NCBI RefSeq assembly: GCF_002849715.1
Contig: NZ_CP018863.1
Location: 3,038,001-3,102,000 of the forward strand
Direction of reading: 5' to 3'
Origin: Arthrobacter crystallopoietes
Lineage (GTDB): Bacteria; Actinomycetota; Actinomycetes; Actinomycetales; Micrococcaceae
DNA: 64,000 bases
The notes under the pieces are model-generated. The model was given only the letters and a program-made list of their open reading frames with translations, did not search any database and had not been told where the DNA came from. Shown piece by piece: positions 42,422 to 50,448 of this stretch; position 1 is the first letter of the stretch; every line of letters starts with the position of its first letter. Both the position numbers and the translations under genes were made by a program.

Positions 42422-43105
42422 ATGACCAACGTGCTCATCGTCGACGACGAGCCGCAGATCCTTCGCGCCCTGCAGATCAACCTCAACGCGCGGGGCTATC
42501 AGACACTCCCCGCGGCAGACGGCGCCTCTGCCCTGGACCAAGCGGCCAAGCATGCCGTCGACGTCGTAATTCTGGATCTTGGGCTGCCGGATATGGATGG
42601 CATCGACGTCATCCGCGGGCTGCGCGGCTGGACGGACGTGCCGATCATCATTCTCTCCGCGCGGCATGCCTCGGACGAGAAGGTGGACGCCCTGGACGCC
42701 GGGGCCGATGACTATGTCACCAAGCCCTTCGACCTGAATGAGTTGCTGGCCCGCGTGCGCGCCGCCACGCGCCGGGTGGGAGGGGCGCCGGAGAGTCCCA
42801 CCGTGGAGACCGCGGATTTCGAGATCAGCCTGATCGATAAGCGCGTCACCCGCAACGGAGAGGCGGTCCGGCTGACGCCGATCGAGTGGAACATTCTGGA
42901 ACTGCTTGCGCGGAATCCCGGCAAGCTGATCTCCCAGCAGCAGGTCCTGACCCATGTTTGGGGACCTGCCTACACTAAGGAAACCCAGTACCTGCGGGTC
43001 TATATCGCGCAGCTGCGCCGCAAACTCGAACCGGATCCGGCAAAACCGCGCTACCTGCTCACCGAAGCAGGAATGGGCTACCGCTTCGAACCGGGCACTA
43101 TCTGA
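42422..43105 (+). CDS. KdpE-like response regulator (OmpR family)
   Basis: 227 residues. The receiver domain has LIVDDEPQILRAL, phospho-acceptor Asp52 in VVILDLGLPDMDG, Ser79 and Lys101 in DYVTKPFD. The C-terminal OmpR winged helix reads VRLTPIEWNILELLARNPGKL, ISQQQVLTHVWGPAY, YLRVYIAQLRRKLEPDPAKPRYLLTEAGMGYRF in overlapping pieces, the KdpE type. It is the evident partner of the kinase at 40190. No kdpFABC operon is present here, so its targets are probably the K+ carriers that share the 23-bp site. Confidence 0.92.
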   Translation: MTNVLIVDDEPQILRALQINLNARGYQTLPAADGASALDQAAKHAVDVVILDLGLPDMDGIDVIRGLRGWTDVPIIILSARHASDEKVDALDAGADDYVTKPFDLNELLARVRAATRRVGGAPESPTVETADFEISLIDKRVTRNGEAVRLTPIEWNILELLARNPGKLISQQQVLTHVWGPAYTKETQYLRVYIAQLRRKLEPDPAKPRYLLTEAGMGYRFEPGTI

Positions 43106-43123
43106 CCCGCGACCTGACGCGGG
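43106..43123. terminator. Weak hairpin after the KdpE-like gene
   Basis: CCCGCG (43106-43111) and CGCGGG (43118-43123) form a 6-bp stem directly after the stop codon, before the convergent small gene. Confidence 0.4.
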
Positions 43124-43131
43124 ACCGCTGG

Positions 43132-43359
43132 CTACTCGCCTCCGCCGCCCCCACCGGAGTCGCAGGAGGAGCTGCCGGAATCGTAGAAGCCGAGCCCGCC
43201 AATGGTGCCTGCCCCGTATGCTCCGGGTCCCACCCAACCGGCATCGGCGCGGCGCTCTGCCCGGACACGCCTGGCTGCCACGCGGTCAGCGCGGGTTGAC
43301 ATTAGCAGCCACACGACGGCGGCCACTACGAGGACGATCATGATGATGGCGAACTCCAT
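43132..43359 (-). CDS. Small membrane protein with Gly/Ser/Cys-rich tail
   Basis: 75 residues: an N-terminal transmembrane helix (FAIIMIVLVVAAVVWLLM), a basic region (RADRVAARRVRAERRAD), then a Gly-rich end containing SGSSSCDSGGGGGGE. Similar short proteins ending in Ser-Cys-Gly runs are frequent in actinobacteria, with unknown function. It converges with the KdpE-like gene. Confidence 0.65.
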   Translation of the reverse strand: MEFAIIMIVLVVAAVVWLLMSTRADRVAARRVRAERRADAGWVGPGAYGAGTIGGLGFYDSGSSSCDSGGGGGGE

Positions 43360-43486
43360 GTGAGACTCCTGTCGTTGGCCTCAGCGTAGGGGCTGAGCAA
43401 CCGGTAGACAACGGTCATGCGTCATTGAAGCTGACGTCGGACTGCATCCGTGCCAGGAAAGGTGCTGGATCCCGGCAAACGGACCA

Positions 43487-44020
43487 TTAGGTCCGGGCGC
43501 GCAGGGCGGACCACGGGTCCAGGGCGTAATAAGTCTGCCGCTGGTAGACCAGCGGCGGGGCGGTCGAGCCGCCATCGAGAATCTCCAGGACCTGGGCGGC
43601 CAGAACGACGCCGGTTCCGGCGGGCATCCGGTCAAGGGTCTTGCCGCGGAGCACTGCGCCGACGCCGCGGATGATCGGTTCGCCGGTCGGCGCGGTGTAC
43701 CAGTCCATGTTGAACCCGAAGCGGTGCGAACCGGGCCGCGCGAATAGTTCCGCGAGCCCGCGGTTGGCCGTAGTGAGCAGATGGACGGCAAGCGTTTCGC
43801 CGGTCAGCAGTGCAGCTCCGGATTCGCTTCTGGGCATGATGGAAAGCGCAAGCACCGGAGGTTCCGCAGATACGGAGATCACGGAAGACGCGGTAATTCC
43901 CGCCGGCCCGTCCGGTCCGGCAGCGGTGACGATCGCTACCCCTGAGGGATGGCCGGCAAACGCGGCGCGGAAGGCGGCGGCGAGGCCCGGACGCTGGGCG
44001 TCCGGCGGCAGGGGCACCAT
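43487..44020 (-). CDS. Flavin reductase family protein
   Basis: 177 residues of the split-barrel FMN-binding flavin reductase-like family. Landmarks are FAGHPSGVAIVTAAGPDGPAG (start of barrel), ITASSVISVSAEPPVLALSI, the loop LLTGETLAVHLLTTANRGLA, and HRFGFNMDW. It normally supplies reduced FMN to a monooxygenase or is the small component of a two-component system, but no monooxygenase adjoins. ATG 44020 has AAGGAG 6 nt upstream. It is divergent from the FUSC gene across 214 nt, in which I saw no structure. Confidence 0.85.
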   Translation of the reverse strand: MVPLPPDAQRPGLAAAFRAAFAGHPSGVAIVTAAGPDGPAGITASSVISVSAEPPVLALSIMPRSESGAALLTGETLAVHLLTTANRGLAELFARPGSHRFGFNMDWYTAPTGEPIIRGVGAVLRGKTLDRMPAGTGVVLAAQVLEILDGGSTAPPLVYQRQTYYALDPWSALRART

Positions 44021-44234
44021 CGTTGCTCCTTCCTGTTCAGGGACCGACGGTCGAAAGCCCTTACCGCCCATGCTAGGACGGCAAAGTTCGCCGCGCCAGA
44101 GAACGCCGACCGACAGCCGCCGGTTGCCGAAGTCGAATAAGTAGCGCCATAGTCGCCATCTTCGGCGACGATTGAATAACAGCGCCGGCCGTTTCGACGT
44201 CGGCGCGAAGCCGCTTTTGCTGAAGGAGAACTGC

Positions 44235-45440
44235 GTGTGCCCTACATCGGAAAGATCCGGCCCGGAGCCGGCCTCCGGAGCGGCCAGGACCGACACCGGA
44301 AGAGACAAGCGGCCACGCGCCGGGAAGCGGCTGCTGCAGTTGGTGCAACGCCCCGAATTCGTCACCGACCTGCTGCAAATCCTCAAGGGCGTTATCGCGG
44401 CGACGGGTGCCTGGTGGCTCGCGGTGATGGTCTTGAAATCTCCCCTACCGTTCCTGGCTCCCTGGACGGCGCTGTTGACCGTGCATGCCACGGTGTATCG
44501 GTCGCTGTCCCGCGGGGTGCAAATGACCGTTGCCTCCGCAGCCGGCGTTGGGCTCTCGTTTTTCATTGGCAACTACCTTGGCGTCAGTATATGGACCTTT
44601 GCCCTGGCACTGTTCGTCGGTCTGGCCGTAGCCCGCGTTCGGTATATCCGCGACGAGGGAGTCGCGGTCGCAACCACGGCGATTTTCGTGCTCGGCAGTG
44701 GTTTCTCCAGCCAGGAACCGTTGCTGCTCAATCGATTGGTCGAGGTTGGTGTGGGAGCTGCGGTGGGTATCGCAGTCAATATACTGATCGTCCCCCCGCT
44801 GCGGGAGCAGCAGGCCGCCCGGCACGTCGACAGCATCAACCGCCGCATGGGTAGCGTCCTGGTCAACATTGCGGACGAATTTTCCGACTCGTGGGACACT
44901 GGCAAGGCCGAGGCGTGGTTCAGCGAAATCGAAACGATGACCGAGGAGTTGCAGTCTGCGTGGCAGTGGGTGCGGTTCGCCCGCGAAAGCCGGCGTGGCA
45001 ACCCCCGTCACCACTTTCCGATGTCGAGCAAGCCATACAACCGACGACGGCGATCTGGAGACGCCGACCAAGACGTCAACTACGAGGAAATTCTTTATCG
45101 TGTTGATGAAGGAATCTCGCATCTCCGCCATCTGGCCCGTACGTTGCGCGATGCCGCCTACGCTCCCGGTGAGTGGGACACGCGGTTCCGGAGGCAGTGG
45201 GTGACTATTGTCCGCGACTCCGGCCGGGTCATCGCGGATCCTGATGCGGAAGTGGAACCTATCCGCGACCGGCTGTCAGCCCTGGCCTCAGATATGTCCG
45301 ATGACGAGGATTTACCCCGCAGCGCGTGGCCAATCTACGGTTCACTCATCGCCAGCATGCGCCACATCATCGTCATCGTCGATGATGTCGCCTCCTCACG
45401 GGAGGCCCGCGAAGCCACGAGCGGAAATCAGAAGGCATAA
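44235..45440 (+). CDS. FUSC family membrane protein
   Basis: 401 residues. The N-terminal half has about six membrane helices in the FUSC/aromatic-acid exporter arrangement (KGVIAATGAWWLAVMVLKSP, FLAPWTALLTVHATVYRSLSRG, VASAAGVGLSFFIGNYLG, LLLNRLVEVGVGAAVGIAVN), ending in the hallmark IVPPLREQQAARHVDSINRR. The C-terminal half is a long helical cytoplasmic domain. GTG 44235 has AAGGAG 6 nt upstream. The family is linked to efflux of aromatic acids and other organics, but the substrate is unknown. Confidence 0.82.
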   Translation: MCPTSERSGPEPASGAARTDTGRDKRPRAGKRLLQLVQRPEFVTDLLQILKGVIAATGAWWLAVMVLKSPLPFLAPWTALLTVHATVYRSLSRGVQMTVASAAGVGLSFFIGNYLGVSIWTFALALFVGLAVARVRYIRDEGVAVATTAIFVLGSGFSSQEPLLLNRLVEVGVGAAVGIAVNILIVPPLREQQAARHVDSINRRMGSVLVNIADEFSDSWDTGKAEAWFSEIETMTEELQSAWQWVRFARESRRGNPRHHFPMSSKPYNRRRRSGDADQDVNYEEILYRVDEGISHLRHLARTLRDAAYAPGEWDTRFRRQWVTIVRDSGRVIADPDAEVEPIRDRLSALASDMSDDEDLPRSAWPIYGSLIASMRHIIVIVDDVASSREAREATSGNQKA

Positions 45441-45451
45441 CGCCGGCAGCT

Positions 45452-45673
45452 TTAGGGTATTTCCTGCTCATCTCCGGGCAGGACAGGATCGGGTGATCCG
45501 CCCGGCATGGCGGGATCCGTGGGTCCGCTGGGGATACCCGGCGCAGGAGACTCAGTGGTTTCCACCACGTCCTGCGGTGTTTCCCCTGGCTCCGTGTCGT
45601 CGCATCCCGCGAGGAAAAGCGCGCTAAGGGCTACGACCGCCGAAAGCTTCTTAGCTGTTTCCTTGGCGTCCAT
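45452..45673 (-). CDS. Small lipoprotein
   Basis: 73 residues: a signal peptide with lipobox LAGC (LSAVVALSALFLAGC, Cys24), then an acidic, Pro/Gly-rich tail (DDTEPGETPQDVVETTESPA to DEQEIP). No domain is recognised. It ends 11 nt from the convergent FUSC stop. About 200 nt of non-coding sequence separates its start from the STAS-like gene. Confidence 0.7.
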   Translation of the reverse strand: MDAKETAKKLSAVVALSALFLAGCDDTEPGETPQDVVETTESPAPGIPSGPTDPAMPGGSPDPVLPGDEQEIP

Positions 45674-45872
45674 GTTCCGCTCCTGCGATGGATCCTGAGT
45701 TCGCTTGGCCCCTATACAACAGAGTGGCAGCCTGGCCTACCCTTCACAAGGGCCACGAGCCCGTGGTCCTGGCGCTATCGCGGCATCAGCAATTTCCGAA
45801 AGAACATCGGTTTCCGTAACATGGCTAACAGGTTCTGCAGTGGGCTGGAACAACAATCTGCGGAGTCATCCC

Positions 45873-46181
45873 ATGCCCCATAAACTGCGCCTGCTGGTCA
45901 AGCTCGACACCGAGCCAACTACCGCCACACTTGCCGTTACCGGCTGCCTTACTGAAAACAACTGTCTGGCCCTGCTGCCTATCATCCGTCGACTCAGGGC
46001 CATGGTTGATGGCATGACCATCACCGTTGATCTGAGCACTGCTAAGCATGTCGAGGCAGCCGCTGTTCGCATATTGGAGGAAACGGGACCGGAGGTCGCC
46101 GGTTACCGCGGTGGCGGCAAAGCCTTCCTGACCCTGCCGACTGTCCTTCCATCCTGTCAGCCGGTGAAATGGGATGCGTAA
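45873..46181 (+). CDS. STAS-domain-like protein (anti-sigma antagonist type)
   Basis: 102 residues with the strand-helix pattern of a STAS domain: ATLAVTGCLTENNCLALLPI, MTITVDLSTAKHVEAAAVRIL, then a Gly-rich turn and a final strand. The phosphorylatable Ser of SpoIIAA-like antagonists would fall in DLSTAKHVEAAA, which has a Ser-Thr pair. ATG 45873 has GGAG 8 nt upstream. It precedes the GAF-ANTAR cluster and may belong to the same signalling network. No anti-sigma kinase is nearby. Confidence 0.6.
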   Translation: MPHKLRLLVKLDTEPTTATLAVTGCLTENNCLALLPIIRRLRAMVDGMTITVDLSTAKHVEAAAVRILEETGPEVAGYRGGGKAFLTLPTVLPSCQPVKWDA

Positions 46182-46369
46182 GCCCGAGGCCCGCGCTGTG
46201 GAAGTGACGGGCGGGCACCTTGCTCATGTGATTGCCCGCTGAGGGAAGGTCGCAAACCTGTTGGGCAGCTGTAGTCTGAAAGAGCCGGGATTCAGCGAGC
46301 GGCCCCATGCTTTGGGATGTCTTCCCTGTTCCGGGTGGTTGCAGGAGACCGATCAGGAACGGGGCTGTC

Positions 46370-47116
46370 ATGACCGATACGCCAAACTCTGTATCCGAGG
46401 CAGGCATCCTCGAGTATCTGCAGGACCTGGTGCTTAACAGCTCCGATGTCGAGGAGTTCCTAGACGAACTCGCCCGCTTCTCAGCAGTCATGCTCTCCGT
46501 GCCCGGTGGGACGAGGTACTGCGGGATCACTTTGGTGCGGCGGAAGAGAGCCGTAACCATCGCCAGCAGCGATGGGAATGCCCGGATATTGGATGAACTG
46601 CAGAACACGTTCGGTGACGGTCCTTGCCTCACTGCCATCCGGGAGAAGGAGTGGGTACTTGTGCCGGATGTCGGCGCCGAGCGCCGCTGGCCCGAGTACA
46701 TGGCCGTGTGCGCTGACCACAACGTCGGATCCATCCTCGGGATCCCGTTTGACCTCGACGGGGAAGGGGAAGCGGCATTGAACTTGTACGCCGGAACTGC
46801 GGATGCCTTTTCCGTCGATACCATCGATCGGATCGCGGAGTATGTGCGGACGGCGTCGAAGGCCTTGAACCTCTCTGTCCGCATGGCACATCTGAGCGAC
46901 GCGCGGGACAACCTGAAGGCCGCAATGGAATCACGGACCACGATCGACCTGGCCATGGGAGTGATCATGGGACAAAACCACTGCAGTCAAGACGCCGCTT
47001 TCAAGATTCTCAGGAACGCTTCCAGCGCACGCAACGTCAAGCTCCGCGAGATCGCGGCCTCTATTGTCGCTACTCTCAACCAAGGCGGGAAAGCGGAAAC
47101 TCGGTTCGACGAGTAA
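46370..47116 (+). CDS. GAF and ANTAR domain-containing regulator (paralog A)
   Basis: 248 residues. A GAF sensor domain (about 20-165; CGITLVRRKRAVTIASSDGNA, FGDGPCLTAIREKEWVLVPDV, SILGIPFDLDGEGEAALNLYA) is followed by an ANTAR RNA-binding domain (about 180-240; LKAAMESRTTIDLAMGVIMG, CSQDAAFKILRNASSARNVK). ANTAR proteins act as antiterminators by binding paired hairpins in leader RNA. The ligand or cofactor of this GAF is unknown. The protein is roughly two-thirds identical to the one at 48518, indicating a recent duplication. The CDS begins at ATG 46370. Confidence 0.88.
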   Translation: MTDTPNSVSEAGILEYLQDLVLNSSDVEEFLDELARFSAVMLSVPGGTRYCGITLVRRKRAVTIASSDGNARILDELQNTFGDGPCLTAIREKEWVLVPDVGAERRWPEYMAVCADHNVGSILGIPFDLDGEGEAALNLYAGTADAFSVDTIDRIAEYVRTASKALNLSVRMAHLSDARDNLKAAMESRTTIDLAMGVIMGQNHCSQDAAFKILRNASSARNVKLREIAASIVATLNQGGKAETRFDE

Positions 47117-47158
47117 GCGGGCACCGTAATCCGAGGCCCTGCCTGGGATGCCTGGTTC

Positions 47159-47515
47159 CTACTCCGCGTCCCGCCGTCCTGAACGCTCATCCCCGACCGA
47201 TGGCTCTTCTTCGGAGGTCGGCTGCTGCTCGTCCCGCCGATCCCCTTCGTCCCCGGCCCCTATCAGCTCATCGGAATACGGGGCACGGGGACGGGGGATG
47301 CTGTCGATGAGCTCATTTGCGGCCATGGCCAGCAGATCGCGCTGGGTTTCGGGTAGGGACAGTAAGCCCTGCAGGTAGGCTTCCAGTTCATATTCCCCGG
47401 CCGATCCGCCGAGGCTGAAGTAGTGCAACCACAGGTCCCCGGTGCTGATGCCTGCGGCCTGGACGGCGGAGCGGAGCATGGCCCGTTGTTGCGGTTCGTA
47501 CGGATCAAAGCCCAT
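47159..47515 (-). CDS. Unknown small protein, paralog of 49333 gene
   Basis: 118 residues. The core ISTGDLWLHYFSLGGSAGEYE, LEAYLQGLLSLPETQRDLLA, AANELID is about half identical to the protein encoded at 49333 (LWIHYLSIGGSDSE, LLSQALNELV). A very acidic/basic tail (EEEPSVGDERSGRRDAE) follows. It begins 12 nt after the stop of the GAF-ANTAR gene at 47528 on the same strand, so the two are surely cotranscribed. I do not recognise a described family. Confidence 0.75.
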   Translation of the reverse strand: MGFDPYEPQQRAMLRSAVQAAGISTGDLWLHYFSLGGSAGEYELEAYLQGLLSLPETQRDLLAMAANELIDSIPRPRAPYSDELIGAGDEGDRRDEQQPTSEEEPSVGDERSGRRDAE

Positions 47516-47527
47516 CCTGCGCCACCG

Positions 47528-48247
47528 TTACTGGCTGGCGGCCGGCGTCCCGGCCACGAGGGAAGCGCTGAACTGCTGCAATGGGACGCGGGCTTCACGG
47601 GCCTGAAGCATCAGAGCCTGCAGTGCTTCGTCGTCGCCGATGCCATGGCGTTCCATGAGCACGCCGCACGCCCGGTTAACCAGGTCCCTGCTGTGCAGGG
47701 AAGTCTGCAGGGACCTGCTGATGCGATGGGGAAGTTCGCTGGCCTGCACATGGGCAAGCAGCGTCGCGGCCGGAGCGGCGAACCGTTCCAGCATGCGTGC
47801 AGTCGCGTCCGTGTAGGCCGAGGGGAGGGCAGCATAGACCTTCAGGGCACCGATGCATTCATTCTGTGAGATCAGCGCGGTGCTGATCACAGAGCGAATG
47901 GGCAGGGATGCCACGGCCGCGCTCCATTGCGGCCAGCGTGGTTCCGTCGCCACGTCCTGAATGATCACGGTTTCCTCGGCCGCCCATGCGGTCAGGCACG
48001 GGCCCTGGCCTAGCTGGTACTGGAGCGCATCAGCCTCTTCTACGACCCGGTCGGTGGCTCCGTTGCTGGTCCTGCGACCGCGGGAATCCAACAGCGAGAC
48101 TCCTGCGCCGATGCTTCCGGGCACAGCGTCTTTGATCGCCTGGGCCAGGAGTTGCACAGCCCGGTCGACCTTCTCCGCGGTAAGCAGCAGGCCTTCGATC
48201 CTCGCGATCACCAGCGAGAGTTCATCTAGGGGAAGTTTGCGGTCCAT
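47528..48247 (-). CDS. GAF and ANTAR domain-containing regulator (divergent type)
   Basis: 239 residues. The GAF domain (about 15-160) contains GAGVSLLDSRGRRTSNGATD, YQLGQGPCLTAWAAEETVII and IGALKVYAALPSAYTD. The C-terminal ANTAR domain is LQTSLHSRDLVNRACGVLME, IGDDEALQALMLQAREARVP. It is clearly a different branch from the two paralogs at 46370 and 48518. The first gene of a two-gene operon with the small gene at 47159. About 270 nt of non-coding sequence separates it from the divergent paralog at 48518; I could not find a convincing ANTAR double-hairpin target there. Confidence 0.88.
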   Translation of the reverse strand: MDRKLPLDELSLVIARIEGLLLTAEKVDRAVQLLAQAIKDAVPGSIGAGVSLLDSRGRRTSNGATDRVVEEADALQYQLGQGPCLTAWAAEETVIIQDVATEPRWPQWSAAVASLPIRSVISTALISQNECIGALKVYAALPSAYTDATARMLERFAAPAATLLAHVQASELPHRISRSLQTSLHSRDLVNRACGVLMERHGIGDDEALQALMLQAREARVPLQQFSASLVAGTPAASQ

Positions 48248-48517
48248 GGGGTCCTCCGTCGGGGCTCGAGGCGAACCAGCCCCGCATCATTCCTACCCGA
48301 CGGAAAGTACGGCTTGCAAAAGAGGTGCACCACTTCCAGCATACGCACATTCCGGTTCCTAAGAGGCTCTTTTCCATGATGGCAAAGCCCCCTAAAAACG
48401 ATTTGGAGATGTAGGCTGAAGGCAGCCGTGGTGCAGTACGCGGCCCCAACTTCCCGGGTTCCGTCCTTAATTCCAACGCGACGGAAGCCTGCAGCTAATT
48501 AGAAACGGGGCCTTCTC

Positions 48518-49243
48518 ATGGCCGAGGCGACGAACGAGCTATTCGATACGGGAATCACCGAGCACCTGCAGGACTTGGTGCTTCAGAGCTCGGATGTTGA
48601 GCACTTTCTGCATGAATTGGCCGCTTTTACGGCTGCGAGGCTCGGCGAGCCCGGACAGAAAATCTATTGCGGGATTACGCTTGTGCGGCGGAAGAAATCA
48701 GTCACGATCGCCAGCAGCGATGAAAATGCCCGGGTGCTGGATGACCTGCAAAACACCTTCGGGGACGGTCCGTGTCTTACCGCCATCCGGGAGAGTGAAA
48801 GCGTGCTCGTTCCGGATGTGCATACCGAGCATCGCTGGCCTGAATACATGGAAGCGTTGAAGGACCACGGCGTCAGGTCCATCCTTGGCGTCCCATTGGG
48901 CTTGGACGGCGAAGCGGGCGCAGGCCTCAACCTCTACGCCGGGTGGGCCAACGGCTTTTCCGGCGAGGCCATCAAGCGGGCAGAGAACTATGCCCTGAGG
49001 GCGTCCAAAGCATTGAATCTTGCCGTTCGAATGGCTCATCTCATCGATGCTCGGGACAATCTGAAGGCTGCCATGGAATCGCGGACCACCATAGATCTGG
49101 CCGTCGGAATTGTCATGGGGCAGAACCGCTGCAGCCAGGAAGCCGCCTTCAAGATCCTCAAGAATGCGTCCAGCACGCGTAACATCAAGCTTCGCGAAGT
49201 TGCGGCGACCATCGTCGCCTCTGTTACCGCGACCGTGAGATAG
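48518..49243 (+). CDS. GAF and ANTAR domain-containing regulator (paralog B)
   Basis: 241 residues with the same layout as the protein at 46370: GAF (CGITLVRRKKSVTIASSDEN, FGDGPCLTAIRESESVLVPD, SILGVPLGLDGEAGAGLNLY) and ANTAR (LKAAMESRTTIDLAVGIVMG, CSQEAAFKILKNASSTRNIK). The ANTAR halves are nearly identical between the paralogs, while the GAF halves differ more, which suggests the same RNA targets but different input signals. It is followed on the same strand, after 89 nt, by the small gene at 49333. Confidence 0.88.
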   Translation: MAEATNELFDTGITEHLQDLVLQSSDVEHFLHELAAFTAARLGEPGQKIYCGITLVRRKKSVTIASSDENARVLDDLQNTFGDGPCLTAIRESESVLVPDVHTEHRWPEYMEALKDHGVRSILGVPLGLDGEAGAGLNLYAGWANGFSGEAIKRAENYALRASKALNLAVRMAHLIDARDNLKAAMESRTTIDLAVGIVMGQNRCSQEAAFKILKNASSTRNIKLREVAATIVASVTATVR

Positions 49244-49332
49244 AGACTCCGTTCGACGAGTAGATCGCCGGCCGGTACCGGCTTCTTTATTGAACCGGCC
49301 GCTTCAATACTTTCTCGGGAAGGTACGGACAA

Positions 49333-49599
49333 GTGAACGAAGCAGACCAGCAGATATTGACCGCGGCAGTTCTGTCCGAAGTGGGCTCAGGCGTGCCTAT
49401 GCTCTGGATCCATTACCTGAGCATCGGCGGAAGTGACTCCGAAGATGCGATAGCGGCGTACATCGACGGCCAGGGCGTCCTGCCCGTCAAGGAGCGTGAC
49501 CTGCTCTCCCAAGCACTCAACGAACTGGTCATGGATTCTCCCTTGTCGCTCCAGGCGCCCTGCAGCGACACTCCTCTCGCATTGGAACCTGGTTCCTAG
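49333..49599 (+). CDS. Unknown small protein, paralog of 47159 gene
   Basis: 88 residues from GTG 49333. The shared core is VPMLWIHYLSIGGSDSEDAI, AAYIDGQGVLPVKERDLLSQ, ALNELV; the tail differs from its paralog. It lies downstream of a GAF-ANTAR gene in the same orientation, as its paralog does. It is predicted cytoplasmic and helical, with no cysteines in the core. The family is not recognised. Confidence 0.7.
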   Translation: MNEADQQILTAAVLSEVGSGVPMLWIHYLSIGGSDSEDAIAAYIDGQGVLPVKERDLLSQALNELVMDSPLSLQAPCSDTPLALEPGS

Positions 49600-49604
49600 G
49601 GCAG

Positions 49605-50054
49605 CTACCGCAGCCTCCGGAACCTTCCGCCCCTCGGAATAGCAGCGTCCAGCCGCACGGCAGCAACAAAGCCCGAGGACGGGGAACCTGAACCAGGGGA
49701 CTGCGGGCGCACAGCCAGAGTTCTGATTCCATCCGGTGCAGCCGGGGTGAAAGTCAACAGGGTACTTCGGCCAACGTTGTCTTTCGAAGTGCATTGGTAA
49801 CGGGTACCGGCATTGTCCTGCAGCAGGATGCCGGATAGAGCCGTGGCTTCCACCGCCGTCGGGCAATGGACGTGGACGATGACGCTGTCGTCCCAAAGCT
49901 CCAACGAGGTGACCAGGAACCGCCCATGGACATCGAAGTGCTGATATGTACAAGACTGAGGAATAACGACGGCGAGTGGTCCGCCACTGTACAGGTCGGC
50001 CCCTGCTAGCGGAGCGGGCCGGTGGCCGGTGCGGACTTCTTCTCCGGTGGTCAT
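49605..50054 (-). CDS. Hypothetical protein, coupled to the zinc-ribbon gene
   Basis: 149 residues from ATG 50054, which overlaps the upstream gene's stop by ATGA. The sequence looks beta-rich (ALAVVIPQSCTYQHFDV-like start, LVTSLELWDDSVIVHVHCPT, STLLTFTPAAPDGIRTLAVR) with a Gly/Ser/Arg-rich C-terminus. I do not recognise it. Translational coupling suggests it acts with the small zinc-ribbon protein. Confidence 0.6.
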   Translation of the reverse strand: MTTGEEVRTGHRPAPLAGADLYSGGPLAVVIPQSCTYQHFDVHGRFLVTSLELWDDSVIVHVHCPTAVEATALSGILLQDNAGTRYQCTSKDNVGRSTLLTFTPAAPDGIRTLAVRPQSPGSGSPSSGFVAAVRLDAAIPRGGRFRRLR

Positions 50055-50284
50055 GACGAGTACCGGTTGGACGCAACATACTCCAAGGCACGCTGCCTTT
50101 CCGGCCTTGTGAGGTTTTGTGATGCCCCGCAACCAGCGCAGACCAGCACGCCGGAACTGTCGGCTGTGGCCGCTGCTTGGATGACGGGCTCTATCAGGCG
50201 GTGTTCGGCGATTTGGTCACAGGCGGGGCAATGGATTTCAAAGGTTGCCAGAAGGCGCGAAGCCGGGCGGCCTGGCTGGAACAT
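50051..50284 (-). CDS. Small zinc-ribbon-like protein
   Basis: 77 residues with two Cys pairs, CPAC (IHCPACDQIAEHRLI) and CAGC (VLVCAGCGASQNL), about 29 residues apart, which is a plausible zinc ribbon. The C-terminus (RPERQRALEYVASNRY) is helical and basic. It is the first gene of a coupled pair with the gene at 49605. About 165 nt upstream to the SDR gene show no further gene. A nucleic-acid or protein-binding adaptor role is a guess. Confidence 0.6.
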   Translation of the reverse strand: MFQPGRPASRLLATFEIHCPACDQIAEHRLIEPVIQAAATADSSGVLVCAGCGASQNLTRPERQRALEYVASNRYSS

Positions 50285-50448
50285 AATATTCCTCCGTGCT
50301 TACCTGAGCGGCGTTCAGCCTATGTTGCCGTGAGGGCCGCTGCAGGAGGGGTGCCGCGGCAGTTGCTTAGCTGCTAGCAGAAGGTTCATTTATTTCACGC
50401 CCAAACCACGAAACGGTCAAGACGTTTGTGCACATTGATTTTCGACGG

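Noticed and set aside
48248..48517. ANTAR target double hairpin between the divergent GAF-ANTAR genes
   Set aside because: No pair of short stems with the required hexaloops (A at position 1, G at position 4) could be built convincingly.
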